Source: Chloroflexota bacterium (GTDB lineage Bacteria; Chloroflexota; Anaerolineae; Anaerolineales; Anaerolineaceae). Taken from it: DNA of 6,438 nt. Positions 1 through 6,111 of the stretch are shown here, piece after piece (the first letter of the stretch is position 1; the number at the start of each line of letters is the position of its first letter). The notes below the pieces were generated by a model. It did no database searches, was not told where the DNA came from, and worked only from the letters and a program-made list of their open reading frames with translations. The position numbers and the translations under genes were made by a program. The stretch is taken from the NCBI GenBank assembly GCA_023406965.1, contig JAEXTI010000161.1:1-6438 (forward strand), given 5' to 3'.

Positions 1-8
1 ACTTTTTG

Positions 9-28
9 ATAACCTGTGTCTTGGTTAT
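9..28. repeat. Short inverted repeat ATAACC-N8-GGTTAT
   Basis: Two perfect 6-base arms (9-14 and 23-28) flank an 8-base spacer. A run of five T lies on the wrong side (3-7) for a plus-strand terminator, and on the minus strand the hairpin would be followed by A residues, so it does not read as an intrinsic terminator on either strand. It could be an operator half-site pair or chance in AT-rich DNA. Confidence 0.3.
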
Positions 29-184
29 ACATGCTCTCTTTTGTCGAGCTCTACTAATAAGAAAAGGACAAACGATAATCTTTCATTGTATGCTGTAACA
101 TGCGTTTCACGCCTCATACTTGCGGCACATCACAGACAGGGCACTTTCAATATACTACGTACTGTTAGTTATCATACCATCAAA

Positions 185-209
185 TTGTAAGAATTACAAC
201 GGCTTACAA
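185..209. repeat. Overlapping inverted repeats built on TTGTAA / TTACAA
   Basis: TTGTAA (185-190) and TTACAA (194-199) form a palindrome with a 3-base spacer. The same left arm, read as TTGTAAG (185-191), also pairs perfectly with CTTACAA (203-209). So three copies of one half-site lie within 25 bases, in two mutually exclusive pairings. This could be an operator for a dimeric regulator. Read on the minus strand, the 7-bp stem is followed by only three T residues, so it is at best a weak terminator for the prenyltransferase gene about 55 bases upstream. Confidence 0.4.
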
Positions 210-262
210 GGTTAAATCTTCAAAATTGTTGTTGTTTCATGCCCGGGCGGCCACAAACAGCC

Positions 263-1108
263 TCACCAAAATCTCCCGACAATAAATGCCGCCAGACCGA
301 GCGTAGCACTCAGGTACATTACGCGCATCGCCTGCCTGCCTTCATGCGGAGTTTTACTCTTAACAAGCCGATAGACAAAAACCACAATCACCATATCCAT
401 CAGAGCAATCGGAACCCAATAGCCCGGGTTTATTTCTCCCAAAAGCATGGGGATAAACGTGAGCACAATTACCACCCCAAACAGTATTCCCGACACTATC
501 AGGGCTTTCTGTTTTCCATAAAGAATAGCGATGGATTTCGATCCCCGCTCCAGATCGCCAACGATATCCATCGCATCTCCGGCGATTTCTTCAGCCAGAT
601 CAAAAAAGAACACTATTGCCCCAAAGATCCAAACCATAGGACTCGCCGCACCACCTACGCTCACACCGCCGATGATGATGGTCATAGCAACGTTGATGCA
701 AACAATTAAATTGCCCCACAAGCCCGCTGCTTTGAGTCTCCAGTTATATAGGAATCCAAGAACCCACAAGACCAGGGAGAGCATGAAGGCTATTGGGGTG
801 ATGGTAGCCGCCAGGATCAGTCCAACCACTCCCAAGCACACTCCCCAGACAATTGCTTCCGGTATGGTCAGCATGCCCGATGGCAAAGGCCGCTGCGGCG
901 CGTTCACCCGATCCACTTCCAAATCAAAAATATCGTTGAACACCATCGCTGAACTGGATAAGAAGAAACCCAGGGCAAAACCCAACGCAATCGTAGCAAT
1001 TGGCGGGAACTTGCCTTGGGCAATCACCTGCCCCACCACCACACAAATTCCCGCGGCGATGGGTAGCTCAGGCCGGACAATCAAGATGAGCGCCTTCATC
1101 TTCTTCAT
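263..1108 (-). CDS. UbiA-family prenyltransferase (digeranylgeranylglyceryl-phosphate-synthase-like)
   Basis: Integral membrane enzyme expected to transfer a polyprenyl diphosphate chain to an acceptor using Mg2+. The 281-residue length fits the family. Both Asp-rich motifs are visible: NDIFDLEVD (58-66), followed by RVNAPQRPLPSG, and DAMDIVGD (178-185), with metal-ligand candidates D59, D62, D66, D178, D181 and D185. The YNWRLK segment (121-126) matches the conserved loop between them. About eight or nine hydrophobic helices fill the rest. The ATG at 1108 is preferred over the TTG at 1138 because GGAAAGAG lies 8 bases upstream of it and the protein then starts MKKMKAL, right before the first helix. 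The motif wording resembles archaeal-type DGGGP synthases and chlorophyll synthases more than MenA or UbiA proper. The acceptor cannot be read from sequence, so lipid, quinone or pigment synthesis all remain possible. It is divergent from the methyltransferase gene at 1202. Confidence 0.9.
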   Translation of the reverse strand: MKKMKALILIVRPELPIAAGICVVVGQVIAQGKFPPIATIALGFALGFFLSSSAMVFNDIFDLEVDRVNAPQRPLPSGMLTIPEAIVWGVCLGVVGLILAATITPIAFMLSLVLWVLGFLYNWRLKAAGLWGNLIVCINVAMTIIIGGVSVGGAASPMVWIFGAIVFFFDLAEEIAGDAMDIVGDLERGSKSIAILYGKQKALIVSGILFGVVIVLTFIPMLLGEINPGYWVPIALMDMVIVVFVYRLVKSKTPHEGRQAMRVMYLSATLGLAAFIVGRFW

Positions 1109-1116
1109 GATTTCAA

Positions 1117-1124
1117 CTCTTTCC
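1117..1124 (-). promoter_or_regulatory. Ribosome binding site deciding the prenyltransferase start
   Basis: On the minus strand GGAAAGAG ends 8 bases before the ATG at 1108. It supports that start over the TTG at 1138 and the ATG at 1126. Confidence 0.6.
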
Positions 1125-1133
1125 ATCCAACAC

Positions 1134-1170
1134 ACCAATGAGTGTATGGATTCTTATTGTAGTACAGCAA
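1134..1170 (-). promoter_or_regulatory. Weak candidate promoter for the prenyltransferase
   Basis: Reading the minus strand, TTGCTG (plus 1165-1170) and TACACT (plus 1141-1146) are separated by 18 bases, resembling a poor sigma-70-type -35/-10 pair. A start near 1134 would leave a leader of about 25 bases before the ATG at 1108. The hexamers match consensus at only 3 and 4 of 6 positions, so this is tentative. Confidence 0.25.
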
Positions 1171-1201
1171 TCCCAGTTGCCCCAGGTGGTACACTATAAG
1201 T

Positions 1202-1777
1202 ATGGCTCTATTCCTTCTGGCTGTTGGGCTTGAGGTTATCTATATCCTGCTGTTCATAGCCACCATCAAGGCGCCGGGCTTCCGTTTCTGGCCGCCACCC
1301 TCCTGGCATTCATGGCAGTTTATTACCGCATGGATTCTTGCCCTCATTGTGGTTAGCATCGGTCTGTACTTAGGCTTGCTGGACTTCGACAGCGGATTTC
1401 TCCCCGGTCTGGAATGGAGGCTGCCATTTGCGTTGATCTTTTTCGTTATTGGTACGTCATTGGGCACGTGGAGTTATCTGGTGTTTGGGATCCGAACGAC
1501 GCTCGGTCTGGGACCCAAACTGATCCTCACCGGCCCATACCGGTACACGCGCAACCCGCAGTATATCGGCGACAGCCTGAACGCCATTGCCTTCATGATT
1601 CTAACGAACTCCTGGATGGTTTGGGTCATCGCGATTTTAGGTATTGTTCTCAACAGCCTGGCGCCCTATACCGAGGAACCCTGGTTGGAAGAAAAGTTTG
1701 GTGAAAGCTATCGCGCATACAAACGAAGTGTACCAAGGTTTTTTGGGCGAATTCATCCTCCAACTACACCTTCCTGA
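1202..1777 (+). CDS. Isoprenylcysteine/phospholipid methyltransferase-family membrane protein
   Basis: Predicted S-adenosylmethionine-dependent membrane methyltransferase of the ICMT/PEMT fold, 191 residues, a usual length for bacterial members. The cofactor-binding core is clear: GPYRYTRNPQYIG (111-123), containing the RNPxYxG signature, then EEPWLEEKFGESYRAYKRSVPRF (158-180), split here as EEPWLEEKFG and ESYRAYKRSVPRF, with the conserved Glu pair, FG..Y..Y and VPRF. Four hydrophobic stretches precede or separate these blocks (about 2-20, 41-60, 74-93 and 125-155). The start is the first ATG of the frame. AGGTGG (1184-1189) sits 12 bases upstream, rather far for a Shine-Dalgarno. Bacteria mostly lack prenylated CaaX proteins, so the substrate is probably a small isoprenoid, a lipid or another small molecule. 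The divergent UbiA-type neighbour suggests an isoprenoid, by inference only. Confidence 0.85.
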   Translation: MALFLLAVGLEVIYILLFIATIKAPGFRFWPPPSWHSWQFITAWILALIVVSIGLYLGLLDFDSGFLPGLEWRLPFALIFFVIGTSLGTWSYLVFGIRTTLGLGPKLILTGPYRYTRNPQYIGDSLNAIAFMILTNSWMVWVIAILGIVLNSLAPYTEEPWLEEKFGESYRAYKRSVPRFFGRIHPPTTPS

Positions 1778-1818
1778 GTGATTTTCTGATCCCGAGCCAA
1801 CTTCCTGTTCTTTCCACG

Positions 1819-1824
1819 TATAAT
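1819..1824 (+). promoter_or_regulatory. Consensus -10 box (TATAAT) upstream of the phosphotransferase
   Basis: A perfect TATAAT hexamer sits in the 83-bp gap between the methyltransferase and the phosphotransferase. I see no good -35 hexamer 16-18 bases upstream and no TGn extension. The predicted start near 1831 would give a leader of about 30 bases. An 8-base palindrome, TAATATTA (1827-1834), covers the predicted start site. If real, the promoter makes the kinase and perhaps the downstream regulator independent of the methyltransferase gene. Confidence 0.45.
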
Positions 1825-1860
1825 TCTAATATTATCCGCCTCGTTTTCTCCAAGGAAGCC

Positions 1861-2829
1861 ATGTACAGCCTCTCCAAAATTCCCCTTAGTCGCGAGCTCG
1901 CCCAGAGCATTATTACCCATCACTTTGGATCGGCGCGAAAAGTAACCAACTTTGAAGAGTTGAGAGAGGGTTACTTCAATGCCGCTGCACGTGTAGAACT
2001 GGATGACGGCTTCCAATGCGTGCTCAAAGCCGCTCCCTTGGACGATGTAAAAGGTTTGCGGTACGAAAAAGGGATCATGAAAGCAGAAGTGGAAGCCATG
2101 CGGCTGGTCAAATCCAGGACCAGTGTGCCCGTACCTGAAATCTACGTCTACGACACGTCTCGCATCCTGCTCCCCAGCGACTTCTTCATCATGAAGATGC
2201 TTCCTGGCAGCCCTCTTCACCAGGTTCGCCAGCAAATCCCTCTTGAACAACAGGTGGAAATCGAGCGCTCCCTGGGTCGCATGGCTCACGAAATGAGCCA
2301 GATCACCAATCCTGTCTTTGGTTACTGGTCGCAACCCCAGCAACCCGGCACCTCCTGGCGAACAACCTTCCTGGAAATGATCGACTGGGTCATCGCCGAC
2401 GGTAAGGCTATCGACGTGAAGCTGCCCTTACCCTACGACGAATTGTATGGCTTGATGGAGCGCCATTTCGACGCGCTGGATGAAGTCACCACGCCCCGCC
2501 TGGTTCATTGGGATATTTGGGATGGCAATGTTTTTGTCGATCCACAAAGCGGTCAAATCACCGGATTGATCGACTTCGAGCGCGCCATGTGGGCAGATCC
2601 ACTGGTCGAGTCGTTTTTCGGCGACCGCAACCCGCTCAGCCACTATTCCGAAGGTTTTGGGCAAGGCGTGCTTTCTACCCGCCCACAGGTTCAACGCCGA
2701 ATGCTTTACAACACATATCTATGGATGATCATGATCATCGAAACGTTCTACCGTCAATACGACAATGATTGGCAGATCAATTGGACTTTGGGACGTTTCC
2801 ACGAAGAAATCAAGTTGCTGGCGGACTAG
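1861..2829 (+). CDS. APH-like phosphotransferase family protein
   Basis: Soluble kinase of the aminoglycoside phosphotransferase / choline kinase fold, 322 residues. In the N-lobe, VLK at 54-56 supplies the probable ATP-anchoring K56, and E76 or E78 is the likely salt-bridge partner. FIMKMLPGSPL (109-119) fits the hinge. The catalytic loop is HWDIWDGN (216-223), a variant of the usual HxDxxxxN with D218 as the base and N223 as a metal ligand. IDFE (237-240) gives the metal-binding D238. AAGGA (1852-1856) lies 4 bases before the ATG, slightly close but supporting this start. The family ranges from antibiotic kinases to kinases of sugars, amino alcohols and metabolites, and the sequence does not fix the substrate, so calling it a resistance gene would be unsupported. 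It lies 77 bp before the LAL regulator and may share its transcript. Confidence 0.88.
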   Translation: MYSLSKIPLSRELAQSIITHHFGSARKVTNFEELREGYFNAAARVELDDGFQCVLKAAPLDDVKGLRYEKGIMKAEVEAMRLVKSRTSVPVPEIYVYDTSRILLPSDFFIMKMLPGSPLHQVRQQIPLEQQVEIERSLGRMAHEMSQITNPVFGYWSQPQQPGTSWRTTFLEMIDWVIADGKAIDVKLPLPYDELYGLMERHFDALDEVTTPRLVHWDIWDGNVFVDPQSGQITGLIDFERAMWADPLVESFFGDRNPLSHYSEGFGQGVLSTRPQVQRRMLYNTYLWMIMIIETFYRQYDNDWQINWTLGRFHEEIKLLAD

Positions 2830-2906
2830 GCCTCCCAGAGAATAGCTCCTTTTTTGGCTACGCGCTTTTTTTAGCTGTTTCAATGCCTTTTCTGACCCAA
2901 CCGCAC

Positions 2907-5744
2907 ATGGAATATACTCTTTCGCTCAAAACCCACCGCCCCGCGCCTCCAATAGCCCGCGTCACCCGCCCGACAATTCTCCAACGGCTAACGGTTGGGC
3001 TGGAAAGCGGCTGCCCCATGACACTGGTCTCAGCTCCGGCGGGATTTGGAAAAACGACCTGTCTGGCGGAATGGTTGGCAAGCGTCCCCCACCCTATCGC
3101 ATGGATATCACTGGATGAAAACGACCAGGACCCGGGACGCTTCTTCTCTGTATTGGGCGACACGCTCCAACTCACCGGGAAAGCGGCTGGGCCGGAATAC
3201 TTCGCGAACATAGGGCAAATTGTACGTATTCTTCGCTCTGGGCAAATTCCACCCGTTCAGGCCATCTCTGCAGCCCTCATCTCGGACATTCTGGCTTTCC
3301 CCCAACGATTCTTGCTGGTGTTGGATGATTTCCACCTGATTCAGGATCGCTTTATTCTTGAGGTCTTCGAGAATCTCTTATCAAACCTTTTTCAAACCTC
3401 CGCGACTCAGCCCCTGCATCTGGTCCTCTCCGGTCGCGAAGACCCGCCCATTCCCCTCGCTCGCCTGCGCGCCAGCAATCGCTTGACCGAAATCCGGGCT
3501 GAAGATCTGCGCTTCTCCTCTGCGGAGGCCGGGCAACTGTTGAATGAGATTATCGGCCTGAATTTAAGCTCTCAGGACATTTCCACCTTGCAAGATCGTA
3601 CCGAAGGTTGGCCCGCCGGGTTGCAGCTTGCTGGGCTTTCACTGCGAGGTCATGCCAACCCGACTGCCTTTGTGCGCAGTCTGAGCGGAAGCCAGCGCTT
3701 CATCCTCAATTACCTCACCGAAGAAGTACTCAACCGCCAGTCTGAGGAAATGAAACAGTTCCTCCTTGAAACTGCCATTCTGGACCGACTCTGTGGCGAT
3801 TTATGCAACGCGGTCACCTTGCGCCAGGATAGTCAGCTCTTGTTGGAACAGATGGTTTCGTCCAACCTTTTTCTATTTCCCCTGGATGAAGCCCAACATT
3901 GGTACCGTTATCACCATCTCTTCGCCGACCTATTGCGGAACCGAGCATCCATTCTACAGCCAGAAATAACCGCAAAGCTGCATTTACGGGCGGCGGGCTG
4001 GTTTGAGCAGGCAGCCAGTTCGGCGGTTTCATCCAGGGATCGAGCCGCACTGATCTCCGCAGGCATCCGCCACGCCCTGGCAGCCGAAGACCACGCCGCT
4101 GCCGTGCGGTTCATAGAAACACATGCCTTAGTAATGCTAGACCAGTGGTACGCTGGAGCCATCGAAACGTGGTTGCAAGCACTTCCGGCATCGTGGCGGA
4201 TGAAGAGTCCAAAGACCAGCCTGGCCTTTGCCCGTATGTATCTGATGCGCGGCGACTTCTTCCAGGCCGGTCCTTACCTGGAACGATTGAAAGCGTTCTT
4301 CGCCAACCCTTCCGCCGAAGAATCCTCTGCCATTACGCCCGCCCTGCAAGCCGAATGGATGACCTTGCAAGCCTCGCTGCTGCTGGGCCAAAAGCAGCCC
4401 CAGGCGGCCCTCCAACTGGCCTCGCAGGCGCTAGAGATTGCCCCGCCGGATAATCTGCGGGTGTTGTGCCAGGTGTATCTTTACATCGCCAATGCCTACC
4501 AGCAGATGAATGACAACCCTCACGCCGAAGAAGCATTCCAACGGTTGATCCAACTCGGGCGAGCAGCCTCCGATCCGGTCACCGAACTCTGGGTCGTGTC
4601 TGCCCTGGCCCTGATGCTTATCGAGCAAGGCTATCTACATCGCGGGTACGACCTGGCGATGCAGGGCGCGGAAAGAATGGAGCGATCTGAAATCATGTCC
4701 CCCATCGGCGCCGGAATTTATGGAGAACTTGGGCAGATATCCTTCCACTGGCACCGTCTTGGGGAGACCGAGCGCTATCTACGCATGTCCGCCGAGTTGA
4801 GCGCGCTGGTCGGCTTCAGCGACTCGGAAATCTATTACGCCGTATCGCTCTCTCGGCTGGCATTGCTACGCGGCGATATAGAAGACGCAGCCCGAGACAT
4901 CCGGCAAGCAGAGGCTAAAATGCGCGCCGACTCACCGGCGATCATTCGCGAAGAGGTGATCACTCAACAAATCACCGTCCATTTAGCGCAAGGCAATTTT
5001 TCCACAGCCGAGCATATCTTTCTTCAGGAGATGGCGCTTATCCAGGGCAGTTACGACTACCCACGCTTATCTCCCGACCAGGATATCCCCTACCAGCAAG
5101 GCTTGCTGTACCTTACCGGCTTGCGTTTGCACTTATTCCGTGCCAGGCATCGAGAAACCATCCCTTCCGTGCCACTCGCCCAGTCCATCGCCACCTGGTC
5201 CGAATTGGCCGGCACGCTTCTCGTTATCTTCCGAAAACGGAATTATGTTCCGCTCATCTTGCAAATCCTCGTCCTGCAAGCGCAATTTCACGCTGCGACT
5301 CAGCGCATGGATGCTGCTCTTGCAGACCTTGATACAGCCTTAAACTTAGCCGAGCCCGAAGGCTACCTCAGCGATTTCGTGATCGAGGGCACGCCCCTGG
5401 CCGAACTACTTGCAGCCTCCCTCCAGCGCAGCCAACCGGGGAGCACTCGCGCCGCATACATCAAGAAAATCCTAGAACTATTTCCTATGCCCATGTCATC
5501 CAAAAGTGAGTGGACTCCCAAAGAGCAAAACTCAATCACATCGGACCTGGTTGAACCCCTCACAACCCGCGAGTTGGAAGTGCTGCGCCTGGTCGCCAAA
5601 GGGCAGACTTACGATGAGATCGCCGGACAGTTGGTCGTTTCCATCAACACTATCCGCACCCATATCAAGGCTATCTATCGGAAACTGGAAGCAGATAACC
5701 GCACCGAAGCCATCCAAATCGCTCGAGACAGGCTGCTACTCTAA
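2907..5744 (+). CDS. MalT-like (LAL) ATP-dependent LuxR-family transcriptional regulator
   Basis: Large STAND-type signal-responsive regulator, 945 residues from the chosen ATG, close to MalT (about 900). The order is typical. An N-terminal leader (LKTHRPAPP, then RPTILQRL) is followed by a Walker A loop APAGFGKTT (43-51) and a Walker B segment LLVLDDFHLI (136-145). LVLSGREDP (172-180), TEGWPAGLQLAGLSL (232-246) and WYRYHHLFADLLR (332-344) are hallmark LAL sequences. A long helical TPR-like sensor region occupies roughly 360-860, and a LuxR helix-turn-helix (885-945) holds LTTRELEVLRLVAKG and NTIRTHIKAIYRKL. In the family, inducer plus ATP drives oligomerisation and DNA binding; the inducer here is unknown. 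The start is uncertain. The frame is open from a TTG at 2769 inside the kinase gene, and an ATG at 2883 is also available. The ATG at 2907 best matches where family members begin, but no candidate has a good Shine-Dalgarno. Confidence 0.93.
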   Translation: MEYTLSLKTHRPAPPIARVTRPTILQRLTVGLESGCPMTLVSAPAGFGKTTCLAEWLASVPHPIAWISLDENDQDPGRFFSVLGDTLQLTGKAAGPEYFANIGQIVRILRSGQIPPVQAISAALISDILAFPQRFLLVLDDFHLIQDRFILEVFENLLSNLFQTSATQPLHLVLSGREDPPIPLARLRASNRLTEIRAEDLRFSSAEAGQLLNEIIGLNLSSQDISTLQDRTEGWPAGLQLAGLSLRGHANPTAFVRSLSGSQRFILNYLTEEVLNRQSEEMKQFLLETAILDRLCGDLCNAVTLRQDSQLLLEQMVSSNLFLFPLDEAQHWYRYHHLFADLLRNRASILQPEITAKLHLRAAGWFEQAASSAVSSRDRAALISAGIRHALAAEDHAAAVRFIETHALVMLDQWYAGAIETWLQALPASWRMKSPKTSLAFARMYLMRGDFFQAGPYLERLKAFFANPSAEESSAITPALQAEWMTLQASLLLGQKQPQAALQLASQALEIAPPDNLRVLCQVYLYIANAYQQMNDNPHAEEAFQRLIQLGRAASDPVTELWVVSALALMLIEQGYLHRGYDLAMQGAERMERSEIMSPIGAGIYGELGQISFHWHRLGETERYLRMSAELSALVGFSDSEIYYAVSLSRLALLRGDIEDAARDIRQAEAKMRADSPAIIREEVITQQITVHLAQGNFSTAEHIFLQEMALIQGSYDYPRLSPDQDIPYQQGLLYLTGLRLHLFRARHRETIPSVPLAQSIATWSELAGTLLVIFRKRNYVPLILQILVLQAQFHAATQRMDAALADLDTALNLAEPEGYLSDFVIEGTPLAELLAASLQRSQPGSTRAAYIKKILELFPMPMSSKSEWTPKEQNSITSDLVEPLTTRELEVLRLVAKGQTYDEIAGQLVVSINTIRTHIKAIYRKLEADNRTEAIQIARDRLLL

Positions 5745-5771
5745 GCCTGCCCGATTAAAATCACATTCCTG

Positions 5772-5814
5772 AAAGCGCGCGAATCACATCTTCATGTGAT
5801 CCGCGCGCTTTTTT
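5772..5814 (+). terminator. Strong rho-independent terminator after the LAL regulator
   Basis: A 7-bp GC stem, GCGCGCG (5775-5781) with CGCGCGC (5802-5808), continues through one A-C mismatch into a 7-bp stem, ATCACAT (5783-5789) with ATGTGAT (5794-5800), capped by a CTTC loop. Six T residues (5809-5814) follow, and three A residues on the left can pair with the first T's. It begins 28 bases after the regulator's stop codon and separates the regulator from the small gene downstream. Confidence 0.93.
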
Positions 5815-5835
5815 GTCCCGTTATCATAGGGTCAA

Positions 5836-5842
5836 GAAGGAA
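5836..5842 (+). promoter_or_regulatory. Ribosome binding site of the small protein
   Basis: GAAGGAA lies 9 bases before the ATG at 5852 and selects that start over the TTG at 5813, which falls inside the terminator T-run. A TATCAT at 5822-5827 could be a -10 box, but no -35 accompanies it. Confidence 0.6.
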
Positions 5843-5851
5843 CATAAAAAA

Positions 5852-6097
5852 ATGGACCCATTGAGTACCTACACCATCCAAACCCGCGGACAGATTGATG
5901 TGGAAGAGCTTAATCCTATGAGTCCGCATCAGATGACCGCGCTGGAGTCGCTGTTCTCAGACACGCTCTTCAGTATTCATACCGACCAATCAGGCATGAT
6001 CGGCATGTTAGCTCACTTAAACAATTTGGGGCTGATTATTTTATCCGTCCAGTGGACAAAAGAACCGGTGCGTCAGCCGCAAAATTCTAAAGAATAG
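5852..6097 (+). CDS. Small uncharacterised protein, 81 residues
   Basis: I do not recognise a named family. The protein has no signal peptide and no evident membrane helix. It reads as a compact alpha/beta fold: TYTIQTRGQIDVEEL (7-21), a middle segment rich in Ser, Thr and Leu, then SIHTDQSGMIGMLAHL (about 41-56) and NNLGLIILSVQW, ending in a charged, probably disordered tail. From memory, the pattern (an RGxID start, an isolated DQ, then a helix and a LGLxLLSV strand) recurs in short hypothetical proteins of Chloroflexota; no search could be run. A good Shine-Dalgarno supports the ATG. Its stop codon overlaps the AGGAA that serves the next gene 14 bases on, indicating an operon with the membrane protein. 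A terminator lies just upstream, so it probably has its own promoter. The function is unknown; a regulatory or ligand-binding role is conceivable but unsupported. Confidence 0.75.
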   Translation: MDPLSTYTIQTRGQIDVEELNPMSPHQMTALESLFSDTLFSIHTDQSGMIGMLAHLNNLGLIILSVQWTKEPVRQPQNSKE

Positions 6098-6100
6098 GAA
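6096..6100 (+). promoter_or_regulatory. Ribosome binding site overlapping the small protein's stop codon
   Basis: AGGAA shares the last two bases of the TAG stop (6095-6097) and lies 11 bases before the ATG at 6112. This suggests translational coupling of the two genes. Confidence 0.45.
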
Positions 6101-6111
6101 TCGAGAACCAA

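Larger units (their letters stand above)
1..262. other. AT-rich intergenic region
   Basis: This stretch lies downstream of the minus-strand prenyltransferase and is visibly richer in A+T than the rest of the window. I see no convincing gene in it. One plus-strand frame is open from the left edge to a TAA at 188-190 (about 62 codons), but its translation resembles nothing I recognise and has no motif. The region carries short inverted repeats (9-28 and 185-209, listed separately) and a tiny GCGT-TTC-ACGC repeat at 102-112. No clear rho-independent terminator for the prenyltransferase was found. Confidence 0.7.

Noticed and set aside
2..190. Plus-strand frame open from the left edge to a TAA (about 62 codons), possibly the 3' end of an upstream gene
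   Set aside because: The translation shows no motif, membrane helix or protein-like composition, and the region is AT-rich with short repeats. Without sequence to the left it cannot be supported.
239..709. Plus-strand open frame of 156 codons
   Set aside because: It lies antisense to the UbiA prenyltransferase, whose motifs are clear. Its translation is rich in His, Asn and Arg with no recognisable domain.
1190..1202. Leaderless start of the methyltransferase from a TACACT -10 box
   Set aside because: TACACT is at about the right distance for transcription to begin at the ATG, but no -35 hexamer is present and the match is partial. An AGGTGG further upstream is an alternative ribosome binding site.
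1861..2829. Aminoglycoside resistance gene
   Set aside because: The fold matches, but the family is broad and nothing in the sequence or its neighbours indicates an antibiotic substrate.
2843..2872. Possible terminator between the kinase and the regulator (TAGC/GCTA hairpin followed by a T-run)
   Set aside because: The stem is only four base pairs plus a wobble and is separated from the T-run by CGCGC. It is too weak to call.
5813..5851. Upstream TTG start extending the small protein by 13 residues
   Set aside because: The TTG falls in the terminator T-run and has no ribosome binding site, whereas the ATG at 5852 has a good one.
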